A DNA stretch of 64,000 bases from Stichopus chloronotus. Taxonomy: Eukaryota; Echinodermata; Holothuroidea; Aspidochirotida; Stichopodidae. Below are positions 13,824-25,867 of this stretch, in pieces; position 1 is the stretch's first letter; the number at the start of each line of letters is the position of its first letter. Both the position numbers and the translations under genes were made by a program. The notes under the pieces are model-generated. The model was not told the origin of the DNA and did not search any database. It was given only the letters and a program-made list of their open reading frames with translations. Where the stretch lies: positions 9,106,143-9,170,142 of the forward strand of contig CM037845.1 of NCBI GenBank assembly GCA_021234535.1, written 5' to 3'.

Positions 13824-14007
13824 CAGCTGATTCGTTCGTCACGGATTGCGACCGGTCTTTATCGTAAACAGTCGCTGGCGGCTTTACAGACGTCGGAACA
13901 TCAAGCGGCAACACTGGTTCGGGAACAGCAGAAGAATTCACGATTTCGTCCTTTTCAAGACACTGCAGATAGTTTATATTATCCGACTCCAGCTTGACTA
14001 CATGTCT
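13824..14007 (-). CDS. Exon A of the ankyrin-repeat protein gene (N-terminal tail)
   Basis: This is a 184-nt exon read leftward. The acceptor is TTTGTTCTCAG before AGACATG; an AG two bases later is a possible alternative. The donor is CAGCTG followed by GTAAGG. It encodes 61 residues and ends in phase 1, and the split Glu codon is completed by exon B. The segment is polar, with a Pro/Val-rich stretch (VPEPVLPLDVP) and no recognised domain. No ATG precedes it in frame before the acceptor, so the start codon should lie in an upstream exon. The gene points away from BHMT-like copy 1, so the region between 14.2 and 16.0 kb would serve as a shared divergent upstream region. Confidence 0.55.
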
Positions 14008-14189
14008 CTGAGAACAAATATCAACACAAAGTATACAATTCACCCCAAAGTTCACTCAGGTGTTACCATCCTTTTGGCTTGTTGTATTATTGAGTTACTG
14101 TGTAACGTTAGTGAGATATTGCAGCATGCATGGCACTGTTCATTGAATAACTTATGCAAACGTACAGGTACACAGAAATTTCTGCCTAC

Positions 14190-14198
14190 CGATATCAT
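14190..14198 (-). CDS. Candidate start exon of the ankyrin gene
   Basis: Read leftward, ATGATATCG is followed by GTAGGC, a passable donor, and leaves phase 0, which fits exon A. It is only nine bases long and rests on splice phase alone. An unseen exon further upstream is equally possible. Confidence 0.15.
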
Positions 14199-14199
14199 A

Positions 14200-15995
14200 G
14201 GGACGTTAGAGGAGCTGATTAGAGGGCGGACATCCGTTTAACCAAAGCGTTATAGATCCATGACAACCTTCCTAGCACAGGGTAATGTAATAAGAATCTT
14301 TACACTCCACCATCTCACCTCGCACTGAAAGCCTGCTACATATGTTGTCAAGATACATTTTCAAAAATACTTTTAAACTTTGACTTTCATTGAATTGGTA
14401 AAATTAATATGTCACCTTTTTGGAACTTTCAAAACACCTTCATTTCTTTTCAGTATTCACGTATTAGCCTGAAGTAGTGTGCCTGTAAAAGCAGGACCCC
14501 GTCAGAATATCAATATATGACCTAAATATATATATGTCGTTGAAGTACTTCCAGACGGAGCGGAATCATGGGTGGGGTTGTGGGGGTGAGGTGGTGAGGT
14601 GGGTTAGAGAAATACCAGGACTAACAATGGTGATGGTGAAATTAACGTTAAAAAAAATCTAGCACTGAAACATACGTCTGCACGGTCACCATCAGTTGGC
14701 GGGGCTTCGATTTGGTTGGGAATTTGATTGAGTCAGTAGTCTTGAAAGTATTCGACACTATACTTAGACAGAGCATTACCATCGCCACAGTGCCGGCACA
14801 GATTTTCTATAGTAAAAATAAACATTTCCCATCCGTTTAAGTAATTTGAGATATCTTAATTGTGCCAGTCTACACTTTCGGTAATATCAGGGACGGACCA
14901 AGGTGACCTTTAAAGGAAAGTTTACGATGCCTTGTGGATGTCCTGGCGTAGTGGTCTAAGGATTCCCCATGAAAAAAAAATGGTCTGAAATTGGTGTCTA
15001 TGTATAATTTGATTATGATTTGCTTTCAGCCAGAGAATTCATCTGCATTTTCTTTTCTAGTGACGAGTTGTCACATCACCCACAACATATGTTCAGAAAT
15101 GTGACAATGACGCTATTTCTCTACACCCCTCCCTCGCCGATGACCGTAACATTTAATTTAATACGCTGGGAAAAATTTGCATATTGCTTAATTTGAAATG
15201 TAGGCCTGATATTTTATACAGTGTAAGTAAAAGATATTCTTGCATTTTTGACTCAACTTTTAATTTCATAACATTTTCCTTACATTTTACTTAATTATTT
15301 GCTGTCTCTTGTAAGGATGTTTATATAAACATTTTCTTAGCATTTTCTTGGTTTTGAAATGACATCATGTTAAAGGTCACCAATTAATATGTCTTGAAAA
15401 AACACTCTCCCTTTATTGTTCTAATATCAAACTAACATTTTGTAGATCACTATAAAAAATTCTTTCTAGCTTTTTTTTTCATGACTCAACGTATAACATT
15501 TACTTTTCAATTACTTTTCTTTTGACATTTTTTAAGACATTCCACCTGAAATTGTTTAGATCTTTTACTAACGTTTGAACAAAACATCAAAATAATATTT
15601 TTAAAATTTCTGTGAAACATTATTTTAAAAATCCTTGCCGTATTATGACTCAACCTACCACGTTATTACGTGATACGTATTACTTTTTTGTGACGATTTA
15701 AAGTCATTCCCAATACTTTTTACTATAACGCTGGAGAGCATTTCGTAAAGCGGTTTTGCCTTTTTTGTGACTTAACATTTAACGTTATTGAAACATTTTA
15801 GAGTGTAGGCATTACATAGCCATCAAAACTGGTGTGGGTAACTTTATAGAAACCATAATGCTCGTATCATCTCAACTGTATATGGGATACAGGAATGTGA
15901 TTTGATTGTGAAACCTAAGGCATCATCTCCATCACTCAGCAATTTCTACTTTTGAATATAGAATTTGAACAGGTAGATTCTACCCAAAGATAATT
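14200..15995. other. Divergent intergenic region, no gene seen
   Basis: Noncoding sequence between the minus-strand ankyrin gene and BHMT-like copy 1. The 15.18-15.80 kb part is AT-rich, with many TTTT and CATTTT runs. TATA-like words (TTTATAG near 15,843 and TGTATATGG near 15,877) lie 120-150 bases before the copy 1 start codon, weaker than the TATA box of copy 2. Confidence 0.5.
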
Positions 15996-16008
15996 ATGGC
16001 AACGAAGG
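15996..16008 (+). CDS. Copy 1 exon 1 (ATGGCAACGAAGG)
   Basis: Thirteen-base start exon encoding MATK plus the first base of a Gly codon. GTAAGTGG follows. The sequence around it, ATAATTATGGCA and the donor, matches exon 1 of copy 2. Confidence 0.75.
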
Positions 16009-16999
16009 GTAAGTGGAGAGTGCTTGTCAAAGCACAAACAGTTAGAGAAATCATACAGTTTATTGTAAAGTATTGTATGTTCTTGCTAACATGTACAGTG
16101 ACCATTCTCTCTGTGTTATTACTTTTTTGGAGGGGGGGGGGGGCGGTGGGGATTTGGAAGAAAATCGAGGTGGAATATTTCATGAAACTGGAACTACCAT
16201 TAAGCAGTTAAAGATCTGTAACTGATAACGAAGATTTGGAAATCTCACGCATGTATAGTCACTGTAACTAATTTCGTTATGTGTTAAATTTGATATGTAA
16301 CATGTGTATGGATTCACGGTACAGTGCTGCCTTTCGCTCTGGTTCTTGTTATTTATGATGAACAGATCTACTAATTACAGGTATATGTTCAGTTTGAAGG
16401 TATACAGTATTGAGATCGGCCTGCTGGTGAGTATATTGGAACCTTAACAGCAGACCGGGAGGATTGAAACTAAATCAAATGATTATACTTAATTATTCGG
16501 GTCACACGTAAATCACTTTTCATAATATATCAAATGCAGGTCAATCAAAACCGTCAAACCAACAAGTCAAATGTGCGGCATAAACTTCGATCGGCCTCAT
16601 ATTGATCGATTTAATGGACAGCACATGTCCAATCCGCAAAAGAAGTATTGACACTCACTGAAATACAAATAATCCACGGTCATAGGGTCAAATGAAAGAC
16701 TGAACTTAAATTCAGGTAAAACCGAATAACCTAGGCATAATATTGCTGACCAAAGAGAAATGTATTACTTCCATTTTTTTTTTTTTGCTTTGAAATAAAT
16801 CAGAAATTGTTTATTTTAATGTCGGTTGTTGCGTCATGGCAGAGAAAAACTGAAAACTCACTTTTACATGTATTTGTTGAGTTTTGAAATCCTTTTTTGC
16901 AGTTAATGAGATCATTTGGATTGGATTGCCTTGTCTAGTTGCGCCATATCCGTCCTCTGAGAAATTGAGGTTACTTAATCATCTTACTTGCTCGCAAAT

Positions 17000-17015
17000 A
17001 GACTCTGCAGAGTCT
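17000..17015. repeat. 16-bp perfect palindrome
   Basis: AGACTCTGCAGAGTCT equals its own reverse complement and follows CTCGCAAAT. A sister palindrome at 17648 has two symmetric changes and lies beside CTCGCAAAA. Both are in intron 1 of copy 1. Confidence 0.6.
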
Positions 17016-17647
17016 GCTTGGGCTGGAAAGTTTCTGTAAATCTTGGTTCCGCCACCTCTGAACACCCACACTGTACTGCTCTTACGGAAGAGTGTTTACT
17101 CCCTCACTGATAGCTGCCCTCGCAGACTCTGGACACTCGTTTTAATTATGCACACAACTTTTAACTAAAACCATTGTTTTTCGCTACCGAATTCGGTAGA
17201 AGCCAATCACGGCCATCGTGAGAAATGATGGGAGTGATGATGGGAAAAGGATATACGACTGATTAGTTACGTAACTATCACGGCATTATTCTACTCTCCT
17301 TCAACTGTTTTAGGCCTCTCCTAGCGATATCCTGTTTCTGCCGTAGGCAAATCTGGTGATACGGTGAAAGTTAGCCTACGTACTATTATTTTCTCTCATT
17401 GTTCGATCGCTGCTATTGGCTCATTTCATGAGACCAACGCGTAGTATTTTAATATGTATTAACCCTAACGTCAAACGTGACTATTCATTTGTACATAATT
17501 ATATCCAGTGTCCAAAGTCTTTCCGGCGGACGGCGATCACAGAGAAACGCTATTACTAGATGAGTACATATCCTCTTTTGGGTATAAGTAGGCTGCAGCT
17601 CAAATTGTGAGGAATGTATCAAAGGAGGAGAATTAATTCGCAGAGAA

Positions 17648-17663
17648 AGACTTTGCAAAGTCT
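17648..17663. repeat. 16-bp perfect palindrome, sister of 17000
   Basis: AGACTTTGCAAAGTCT is self-complementary and is followed by AGCTCGCAAAA. The paired changes relative to the first palindrome keep the symmetry. Confidence 0.6.
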
Positions 17664-18127
17664 AGCTCGCAAAAGGATGTAACAAAGGCTTTGCACCCTC
17701 AGGAGTATATTGTAACCAGTGAGGTGAGCAGGTTAACTTTTTGGTATAATGCAAGGACATACATAACTCTAGCCGGGACTGACTCCCCTCATGTATATTT
17801 CACCCGCAGAAATAAGAAATACAATGATCGATATCAAACTAGTGTTGCCAACACTTTTCCAATTCGATTATAATTTCTAAATGTTACATTTCACTTGGAT
17901 TTCTATTGGTTCATGCTCTAGCAGTAAAGTCAGTATAGTTTTCTGCTAGGTTTGCACTGTCCAACAAATCAAAGTCCCTTATTGAGACACAACTGACGAA
18001 ATTGATTTCGTTGACTAAAAAAGCAAGTTGGTTTACCGTGCACATTTATAAAAGACGACTGACACAATTACAAATTCTTTAACTTAGATACTTTAAATTA
18101 CTTTACCTTAAAACTGTTGTCAACTAG

Positions 18128-18318
18128 GGTTACTGGAGAGACTTAATACTGGAGAGAAGGTTGTGGTGGCTGAGGGGTATCTCTTTAACTTCGAAAGACG
18201 AGGCTACCTCCAGGCTGGACCATATCTACCCACAGTGGTACTGGACCATCCGGAACTAGTCACACAACTTCACGAAGAGTTCGTCAGTACCGGAAGTGAC
18301 GTCGTTCAAGCGTTCGCA
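18128..18318 (+). CDS. Copy 1 exon 2 (start of methyltransferase barrel)
   Basis: The acceptor CAACTAG is followed by GGTTACTGG, and the exon closes with TTCGCA before GTAAGT. It encodes 64 residues ([17 protein letters not shown], later [10 protein letters not shown] and [12 protein letters not shown]) with no stop. Its aromatic-pocket position is Tyr in GPYLP, where copies 2 and 3 have Phe. Confidence 0.85.
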
Positions 18319-19030
18319 GTAAGTAAGCCCTATTACACAATCGTCAAGGTCACCTTCATAATGAAAAATGTCACATTGGTTGAAGAAGTTATCATTTGAC
18401 TCATTAGACTGGTTTCAATTCTTGACCTTGTCGACTACACCTCTATCTGTAGTGTCCCAGTATTGTTTTTTTTTTTTTTTATTGATTTTGAAAGCTTTTA
18501 TATGATTGAATGGGATTTGAATTATCAAATCCCAATTCCTGTTCCTGTTTGGTCCTGTTCCTGTTTGGTAGTAAACTTTATTTGCTAGGCTCAGTTAATG
18601 TCTTTCATAAATATAATCAAACTTGAGTTTGTAATGGGCAACTATACCATTTCACGGCTTGCTTTTACCCCGAAAGAGCTGTGAGCCATTGTGGCAACGT
18701 TGGTCTTTACGGCCTTTTATTTTTTTATAAGTTAAAGCAGTACTAGTCTGAGCATTAAATATTATAAACAACAACTTACTGTAAAAGGGACTTTTGATCA
18801 GTAATCAATCATCAACAGACAAAACTTTTAATAAACGCTGATGATATTAAATGTTTTCTTGTGGTAGAAGAGAGTATCTTGGCTAAGAAAAAAATACATT
18901 TTTGCTTGATTTAGCAACTTTTACAGAACTAAACTTCTTGTCATTCCTCTTGGAAACTAAATTTCCACACTACCGTGAATATAAATCTTTTTCATATTAA
19001 CAAAGTTATTAACGAATATTACATAATTCT

Positions 19031-19176
19031 AACATACCCGTTCATGTACATGTTTTAATAGTAACAAATATTAACATCTCCCTTTGGATTATAGATAACT
19101 TACATAGAGATGGATATGTGCTCTGGCAAATGTTAATATTTGCTAATATTAACTTAGGTACATGAACGTGGATGTT
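19031..19176. repeat. Short foldback element (about 50-base arms)
   Basis: The left arm begins AACATACCCGTTCATGTACA; the right arm ends TACATGAACGTGGATGTT. Their reverse complements agree over roughly 50 bases with some mismatches, and about 46 bases lie between the arms. It falls within the region where copy 1 lost exons 3-6. Confidence 0.65.
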
Positions 19177-20382
19177 GGATATATATATAAGGAATATATG
19201 TATATATGTCTACATCCTCCAAACAGAAATCGATCTTCTAGAGTCGAGGTAGGAATTCGAGATCGAAGTTACAATATGCCGACACTGAGATGTTGAGATG
19301 TGAAAGGAATTAATAACATATAGTAATAATTATATTATATTTGTATTACAGTAATAATATATAATGACAAATGCACAATAAGGGTTATCTGCTCCATTAT
19401 AACAAGTCTCTAACTTGTCATAAAATTGGTCACGTGAGAGGAAGGATATGAAAAAATGGAAATATTCCCCACGGTGGTAGATGTGTTTGTACTATGCATT
19501 CCAGAAATGCAAATTACGACAATGTGTGTTCCCCTAGGACCTCTATTCTGGGCCTAGTCCTCTTCATCCTTCAAGTAAAATGACTGCGGCAGGACCAAAT
19601 GCATTCTGAAGTTGCACCGATTATACAAAACTGCATTCTTGCATAGGTCTCAATGACGTTGTAGAAACTCAGTGTTCAGGCAAAGTTTGGAAACTACCTG
19701 TGGGCGGACTTAGATTTACATTTACTCACTCAATGTATAAGTACGACTTGAATATTTCACCTACTCAATTAATGAACCGCCAATTGACCCAACTGTGTAA
19801 CCACTTCGTGGATTAGACCTGAAATTGCTGGCGGACTTCGATTTACTCTACCCAGATATATTGTTGTCAGTGTCCTATAGTAATCTATTGTAATATTGTA
19901 TGGGGTTCGAAGCTACAGGCATTGATTATTCTACAAAAAGAAGCCTCCAAAGATGAAACTGTTCTCCTTAAAGTCTGTTACTTGTACATTCTCTGCATGA
20001 TTACATATTATCAACTCGAGGAGAAAATAAGACCCACAGCAGGCTTAACATCTAACACAGTTATTTGACGAGGTTTCTGCCTAATGAAGAATTTGCTAAT
20101 ACATTATTTCTTCATTGTGGACAGAATGAATGTCAAAATTGGAGGAAAAAGATCAGTTTACAAATGTGACATCTGACCATACCAAACTGCGTTTGATGTT
20201 ATGAGGTATTTTTGTATAAATTTGTAGAAGAAGAGACACTTTTTGGAGAGTGATTAGCTATATATTTAATATTCAATACCTTCAACACACATAGGCTACC
20301 CTCACTTTGCTAAAGTAAACATTTTGTCAGTTGATGACATCTGCTATTGTCAACGCGTATTCCGATATTCACAAAACCGAAG

Positions 20383-20600
20383 AAGGCAGGCCACGGGGTT
20401 GCACGTCTCATTCCTATAGTTTTCCATAATCATTTGTGTTCTAACACACCCAGCCAATTCTCACATGATATCATTTTTGTTTATGCATTCTTGAGAGGAC
20501 CTACCGTGACCATTATCTCTGGATGCCACGTCATGTTCTATCATACAGAAAAGTCTTCTCGAGATGTGACTTTAGCACATATACACTTCAAATGTGGAAA
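20383..20600 (+). repeat. Dispersed repeat shared with 53.5 kb
   Basis: Words such as AGCCAATTCTCAC, TTTATGC, CACGTCATGTTCTATCAT and GACTTTAGCACA recur in the same order at 53545-53700. An open frame of 92 codons covers it, but the similarity is stronger in DNA than in either translation, so I take it as a noncoding repeat. One copy lies inside the gutted interval of copy 1 and the other upstream of copy 3 exon 2. Confidence 0.55.
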
Positions 20601-21149
20601 GACGCAGTATCGGTTATGGTACTAATGCACTACTACAATAGCCGATTTGGCCCTGGGGTTTGGAGACCTTCATCCCAGCATCATACTTCAAACGCTCACT
20701 GAATATATAACTGTGATTCAGATTGTGAATCGTGTGCAAGGGCACGTCAAACTTTTTCTGAGAGCCCAACTAAAAATTGATGGTTGGGCCCTACCCGTGA
20801 TGAGAGCGTTCACAATAAAGTCTTCTGTTTGTGGCAAAGCAACGAAATTTGCTCTCTTAATTGCTTTTTGATGCTCATTAGGTCAACTATGCATTAAATT
20901 GATTTGGGGCCATCTAAGTTCTTTAAACACTCACCCGAATACTCAAAAGCATACTGAAAACAGGTCGATCCTAGGTGATAATATTTTGGCCAAAGTAACC
21001 TGGACTTGTAACCACCCTACCCAGTCACTCTGGAATATCTTGGGGTTGCACCGAGTATTGTTAATTAATCTGATGGAAGTCCGCCTGTCAACTAATGATT
21101 TTATGATTTTGTATTCCACTCTTTTTCTATATCTTAATATTGGGGAATT

Positions 21150-21877
21150 CCAGTCAAGGAACATGTCTTCTGACTTATTTAAGACATGTCAAACCATTTC
21201 CATTCATATTCTTGACCTTTTGAAATGAACTTTTAATGGGCAACATGATATGTTCAAACTTCCCACCTAACAGAGTTTCTAACACCATGCATGTACACGA
21301 AGGGCGCGGCCATTATGATGTAATTGACTGTGATCTCTGAGACTTGTGACGTAGTCGACGACCAGATCTAATCCACGACGACCAACCTGACTGTCCTACA
21401 TTATTCGTAATTACATGGCTTATTCCCCTGTCTCTGAAAAGGGTCACTTAGTACTTACTGAAGATTACGTTTTCTTTATCTTCACGGTATTGTTCGCACC
21501 GACTCACACTGCGTAATGTTGCCTTTTGATGGAAAATTCCTCTTCTTCTGTGTTTTATTGCGATCTTATCGGTTACCTATTTTACCTTGTGATAGCCACA
21601 TTGAATACACAGTGTGTCTAATAACTAATTATGTAGGTTAATCACGTTGATCATGGTTGGTCGTCGACTACGGTACGTCACAAGCCACAGAGATCACAGT
21701 CAATTACGTCATAATGGCCGCGGCCTTCATATACAAGCATAGTGTTAGAAACTCTGTGGGGCGGGAAGTTTGAACATACCATGTTGCCCACTAGAAGTTC
21801 ATTTCAAAACGTCAAGAATATGAATGAAAATGGTTTGAAATGGCTTAAATAAGTCAGAAGACATGTTCCTTAACTGG
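21150..21877. mobile_element. Large foldback element with roughly 240-base arms
   Basis: The left arm (about 21150-21387) starts CCAGTCAAGGAACATGTC. The right arm (about 21645-21877) ends GACATGTTCCTTAACTGG and is its reverse complement with perhaps 85-90% identity by eye. Shared inner words include GCGGCCATTATGA, TAATTGACTGTGATCTCTG and GTAGTCGACGACCA. About 260 bases of unique sequence separate the arms. No transposase frame and no clear target duplication are seen. It stops about 75 bases before the acceptor of copy 1 exon 7. Confidence 0.8.
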
Positions 21878-21954
21878 AGTAACTGGAGTAACTATAGTTT
21901 TACGTGTGTTTGCTATGTCCTGTAATTATCAGATGCTTTAAATTTGTCTTCCAG

Positions 21955-22241
21955 GAAAGTGCGTTTTTCCAACCAATCTCGAGTGCGTCCAGTGCAGTCG
22001 AGACGATATCTACAATTTCGGTCGACGGTGCGATGAGCTCGGTATATCGTACATCGGTATCTGTTGCGGGAACACTGCTGCTTACACCCGCACTCTCTGT
22101 GAAAGCATCGGAAGGTCTCCCCCAGCTTCCAAATTTTCACCCCGCATGGAGGTACACGCCATATTCGGTGAAGACGAAAAAGTGGTGAAAAACCATTCGA
22201 AGAATACGTTGCATCACATGGCCACTAGGCCTTTGGTATAA
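21955..22241 (+). CDS. Copy 1 exon 7 (C-terminal part, zinc CysCys)
   Basis: The acceptor TCTTCCAG is followed by GAAAGTGCG, and the exon is open to TAA. It encodes the conserved [23 protein letters not shown] and ICCGN blocks, the last carrying two zinc cysteines, then a C-terminal tail ending RPLV. The tail is the same length as in copy 2, so the frameshift in copy 3 is not ancestral. Confidence 0.85.
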
Positions 22242-25200
22242 TTTCATGAAGTCATGCAAATATTGGTTTTGATTCACTATTTTCATAGTTTCTCTTACAT
22301 GAACTCCGATGGCAATTGGGTAGTTGTGCAATCTATTGTGACGATGAAATATGAAAGGTCATGTCAAAAAAAAAATTCATATCCTTAACCCATTTCATCA
22401 CTCCCTTGCCCTTGACAAGTCATTTAAAGGTATTTTTTTCATTCATATTTATGTTAACTATTCCATAAGATCAATGTGATTTGCACTTTGCTATGTTTTA
22501 TTGGCCTTATATCTGGAAGTTGAATACAGGCAATAATGTTAATATTGCCTTTAGTATATGGTAATACAGGACAATATGATAAATGATACTATATACTGAG
22601 AACAATATTTTGACGTTTGCCACGCGCCAAAGTGTAAAATGTTCTCCTTACTTTTGGAATGTTTTGGAGGGTTGGGTTTTAGCACCCCCATAGCCTGTGC
22701 ACTTGATAAGTGCATGTCATATTAATTTATATGTTCTGTCCAGATGATTCAGAACAATAAACGGTCATCTTCAGAAATTTCCAGAGAAATTCTGGTCTAC
22801 ACTCCATCGTCCGGTCAAATCACACAAACTGCAATCTATAACTCAGTACAGTGTAGGTCTATACAATAATAAAAAGGCTCTGTATTAATCCCGTCGACAA
22901 GGAAGGCCGAGTGACGGTGATACCATTCAACTCTCCACCTCCCCCCCCCCCCCTCCCTCCGGGCCAACTCGCTGCAGAAGGTTGAAAGCGAATGCGCTGG
23001 TGTTATTGTGATCAGTCCAGTGTATGGTGAGAACTAAAAGGCAGATATGGAACTATACAATCCGTGGAGCTATGTACAACTTGCACTCCAGGTACTTTTT
23101 TGTGACCTAAACTAAAAATCAAGGTAACCCTTAAATTACATATAGGTCATGGGAGATGTCTTCAATTAAAAATGTCAACAGGAATACAACTTCCACATCA
23201 TTTCAGTTTACTCCGAAGTAATCTACAGCCATGCTACCCCTATACAGTCAAGCACGCAGTAGGGGGATTGGACACAGCCCCTCACATTGCCTAGCCTAAA
23301 AGAAAAAGGACTGAATAAAAGCTGTATAGAAAAAAAATAAATCTATTCTCAGTGAGGGCGTGATTCAGCTCGTTGTCAAATCTAACTTGATAAGTAAACT
23401 GCAGGTCACAGGGCTGGAGAGAGTTATATCCGGCGATGTGAGTGCTTGTTTCACCAAAACGTTCTAGTGTGCCCCTCTAGACAACTGGTGGTGGCGCTCC
23501 TCTTAGATACATAGTCTCCTGGATAAATCCCACTTCACGTATACACTCAAGATTAGAAGCTCTGTAACTGTCCCACTCCGCCCTTGCTAAAACTATTTAG
23601 CTTGCAGTTTTGTTGACCCCTAATGCTGGCAAACAATATATACAAATAAATAAAAATAAAACGATATTTGAGTAGCTGTTTGTTCAGTTTTATTTTGTTT
23701 TATTATGATGCACATGACGTAACTTGCTTATTATCTGGTTATTTTCTGATCACTTTGCATTTGCTCATTTCTTTTGTTTTTTTTTATTGAGGTGACCATT
23801 TTTCTTCAAACGAAAGTGCAAAATAACGATTGCTACTTACAGGCGTGGTAAATACCATCACCCGGCTGTCTGAAAGGTGGTGATTTTTCAAACTTTTCTG
23901 CACTCTCCGTGCCAACTAATAGTGACGCTCCTCTTTACTATTAATTTAAAACTTGGCATTCCTGTAGAAATATTCAGTTTAATTCTAGCATCAAAATAAT
24001 ACAACACCAATGTACATCCTTTTTTTTCAATTTTCCAAAGGGTAGGGGAGGGGTGTCCCCCAGGATGGTAATACGTCATCAGATCAATCATATCACAAGT
24101 TCACAATTCTATACAGGCTCACACAAGGTTATACCCCGTTCATGTCACCCTCACTTTCAGGTCAAGTCAAACCTATGTAACCTTGAAAAAAAAAATTGGG
24201 GAAATATGTCTTTTCGGTCTGCAAAATAATCCTAGCCACGCCACTGGGTGTTGCCCATATTTAGCCTTCAAAATTCAGCTAAGTGCTCTAGTCAGTAATA
24301 TACTGAAACTTTGGTTCAAATGTTGTCGGACTTCAATATCGTAAGGAGATTTTTTTGGCTTTTACTTCAGTTGCTGAGCCTGGGTGATCACCAGGTGTGT
24401 TTTTCTGTATTATTTTCCTGGTAAGCTCCCGCTGAAACTGACGCTGGCGTTACTATTAAACAGTCTTCCCACAATTCTCAGTTCACCGCTAATCCCAAAT
24501 CTTTGGTGCACCAATGCAACAAAGGGTTAGTGTTTCAAAGTGTTAGGAAGGTTTTAATGATCCCTTTAGGAATTAGGAAAATGATATCCTGCCAGATTTA
24601 TGGGAATGTAAAGGAAATAAACGATTACAGCAAATGATGAAAATCACAGATGCTCAAGCGCCGGGTGGGTGCTCAGTCAGAAAGTTTTTGGATACAAACA
24701 ACTACCCCAGAGTTTGCCCTTCCCAGACTTTGTAACTGCAAGTATAACCATGCAGGATATGGTGCTGACATTGTTTTCAGGTGGAAAACTGTCGTCCCTA
24801 ATATTATTGGCAGTTTTTTTTTTTGTTCACTCAAACCTTCAGAACTCATTAGAAACTGAACCAATTAACCCGCTCCATGTGTTGACTAGACTCTGTTGTA
24901 CTGTAGGCCTATCTGCCAAATTGGCATGCATGATACTCTTACTCAAAATCAGCTCAGGCTGCGCAATAAAGATTGTACGCTGTTGCTAGCCTCCGCTTTG
25001 ACCTTTGTATTAACTTCTATTTCAGTCTCTTGTGAAAACATGCAAAGTGACAATTGAAATGGGAAAATATGTACAAAATACCAAACGAAAAGAGTGTGAG
25101 GAGTGATGTCTTTAGGAAGCGATAAGTCATACCATTATAATACTGTCATGAAATTATGAAACTCTCAACTGCGTGGCTTATTACTATAAGTTGTTGTGGA

Positions 25201-25867
25201 GAATGTTCCGGGGAGGGGGGACACTGTGTATATTCACCCTGACTGGATACTACCTTAAGAGGTTAATGTAATTGGGAGGAATGAAAGCACTAAGTTTGGA
25301 AAGCCATATGAATATTATCCTGGACTAATATTATGCTAATTTTCGCGTATTAATTGCTGTCCATGACGCGCAACAAGCTAACGGGGCAGAGAGATACCCC
25401 ACCCCCTTGATTCGCGCCTTGCTCTATCCAGTTTGGCAGAGTCGAGGAACTTACCTTTAAACACCGTAAACAGACTACAGGGTGTTAGTTAATTGATATG
25501 CCATCAAATCGTAACAAAACATAAAAACGTACGCTTGCATGATATACTAGGTATGGGTAACTACCAAAGTAAGGATTTTTCGATAATATGTAATTGATAT
25601 AATATCTAATATAATATCTGATAGCAAAGATCAAGGCGAATGTTTGTAGTACAATTATTTCTTCACCTCTACTAAATTCTTTCCACCTGTAACCTATCCC
25701 CTCCCCAAGGAAATAGTTCATGATCGCACAGAGTATACAGGTCTAATCAAACCGCACATTGTGTTTGCTACTTGAGGTAATTACTGCAACTGGTATGAAC
25801 CAGTCACTGACAAACTCTTCATTGATAAAATGACAGTTAAGGACTGTGGCAAAAGTCAAACACAGTA
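22242..25867. other. Spacer between copies 1 and 2, no gene seen
   Basis: A possible poly(A) signal AATAAA lies at 22757, about 515 bases after the copy 1 stop. A run of C residues follows near 22,939-22,953. GGTGGCGCTCC-type repeat words occur near 23.50 and 23.93 kb. The short open frames here have no recognisable domain, splice pattern or codon bias. Confidence 0.5.

Larger units (their letters stand above)
15996..22241 (+). pseudogene. BHMT-like copy 1, middle exons missing
   Basis: Only exon 1 (15996-16008), exon 2 (18128-18318) and exon 7 (21955-22241) are present. All three have intact frames, the same lengths as in copy 2 (13, 191 and 287 nt) and sound splice sites. Exons 3-6, which supply the middle of the methyltransferase barrel, the homocysteine-contacting Glu and one zinc Cys, are not recognisable in the 3.6 kb between exons 2 and 7. 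Splicing exon 2 to exon 7 would break the frame: exon 2 ends in phase 0, while exon 7 needs one base from upstream. Reading on past exon 2 stops after about 26 intron-coded residues. It should therefore make no working enzyme. The missing interval holds two foldback elements and a dispersed repeat. The intact remaining exons suggest a recent deletion; an assembly error is the main alternative. Confidence 0.8.

Noticed and set aside
20899..21228. 109-codon plus-strand frame
   Set aside because: It runs into the left arm of the foldback element, has no known domain and has an antisense frame of similar quality.
21913..22140. Antisense frame over copy 1 exon 7, with similar frames at 39002-39268 and 60259-60654
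   Set aside because: The three resemble each other only because exon 7 is conserved on the other strand; they are mirror images of the real coding sequence.
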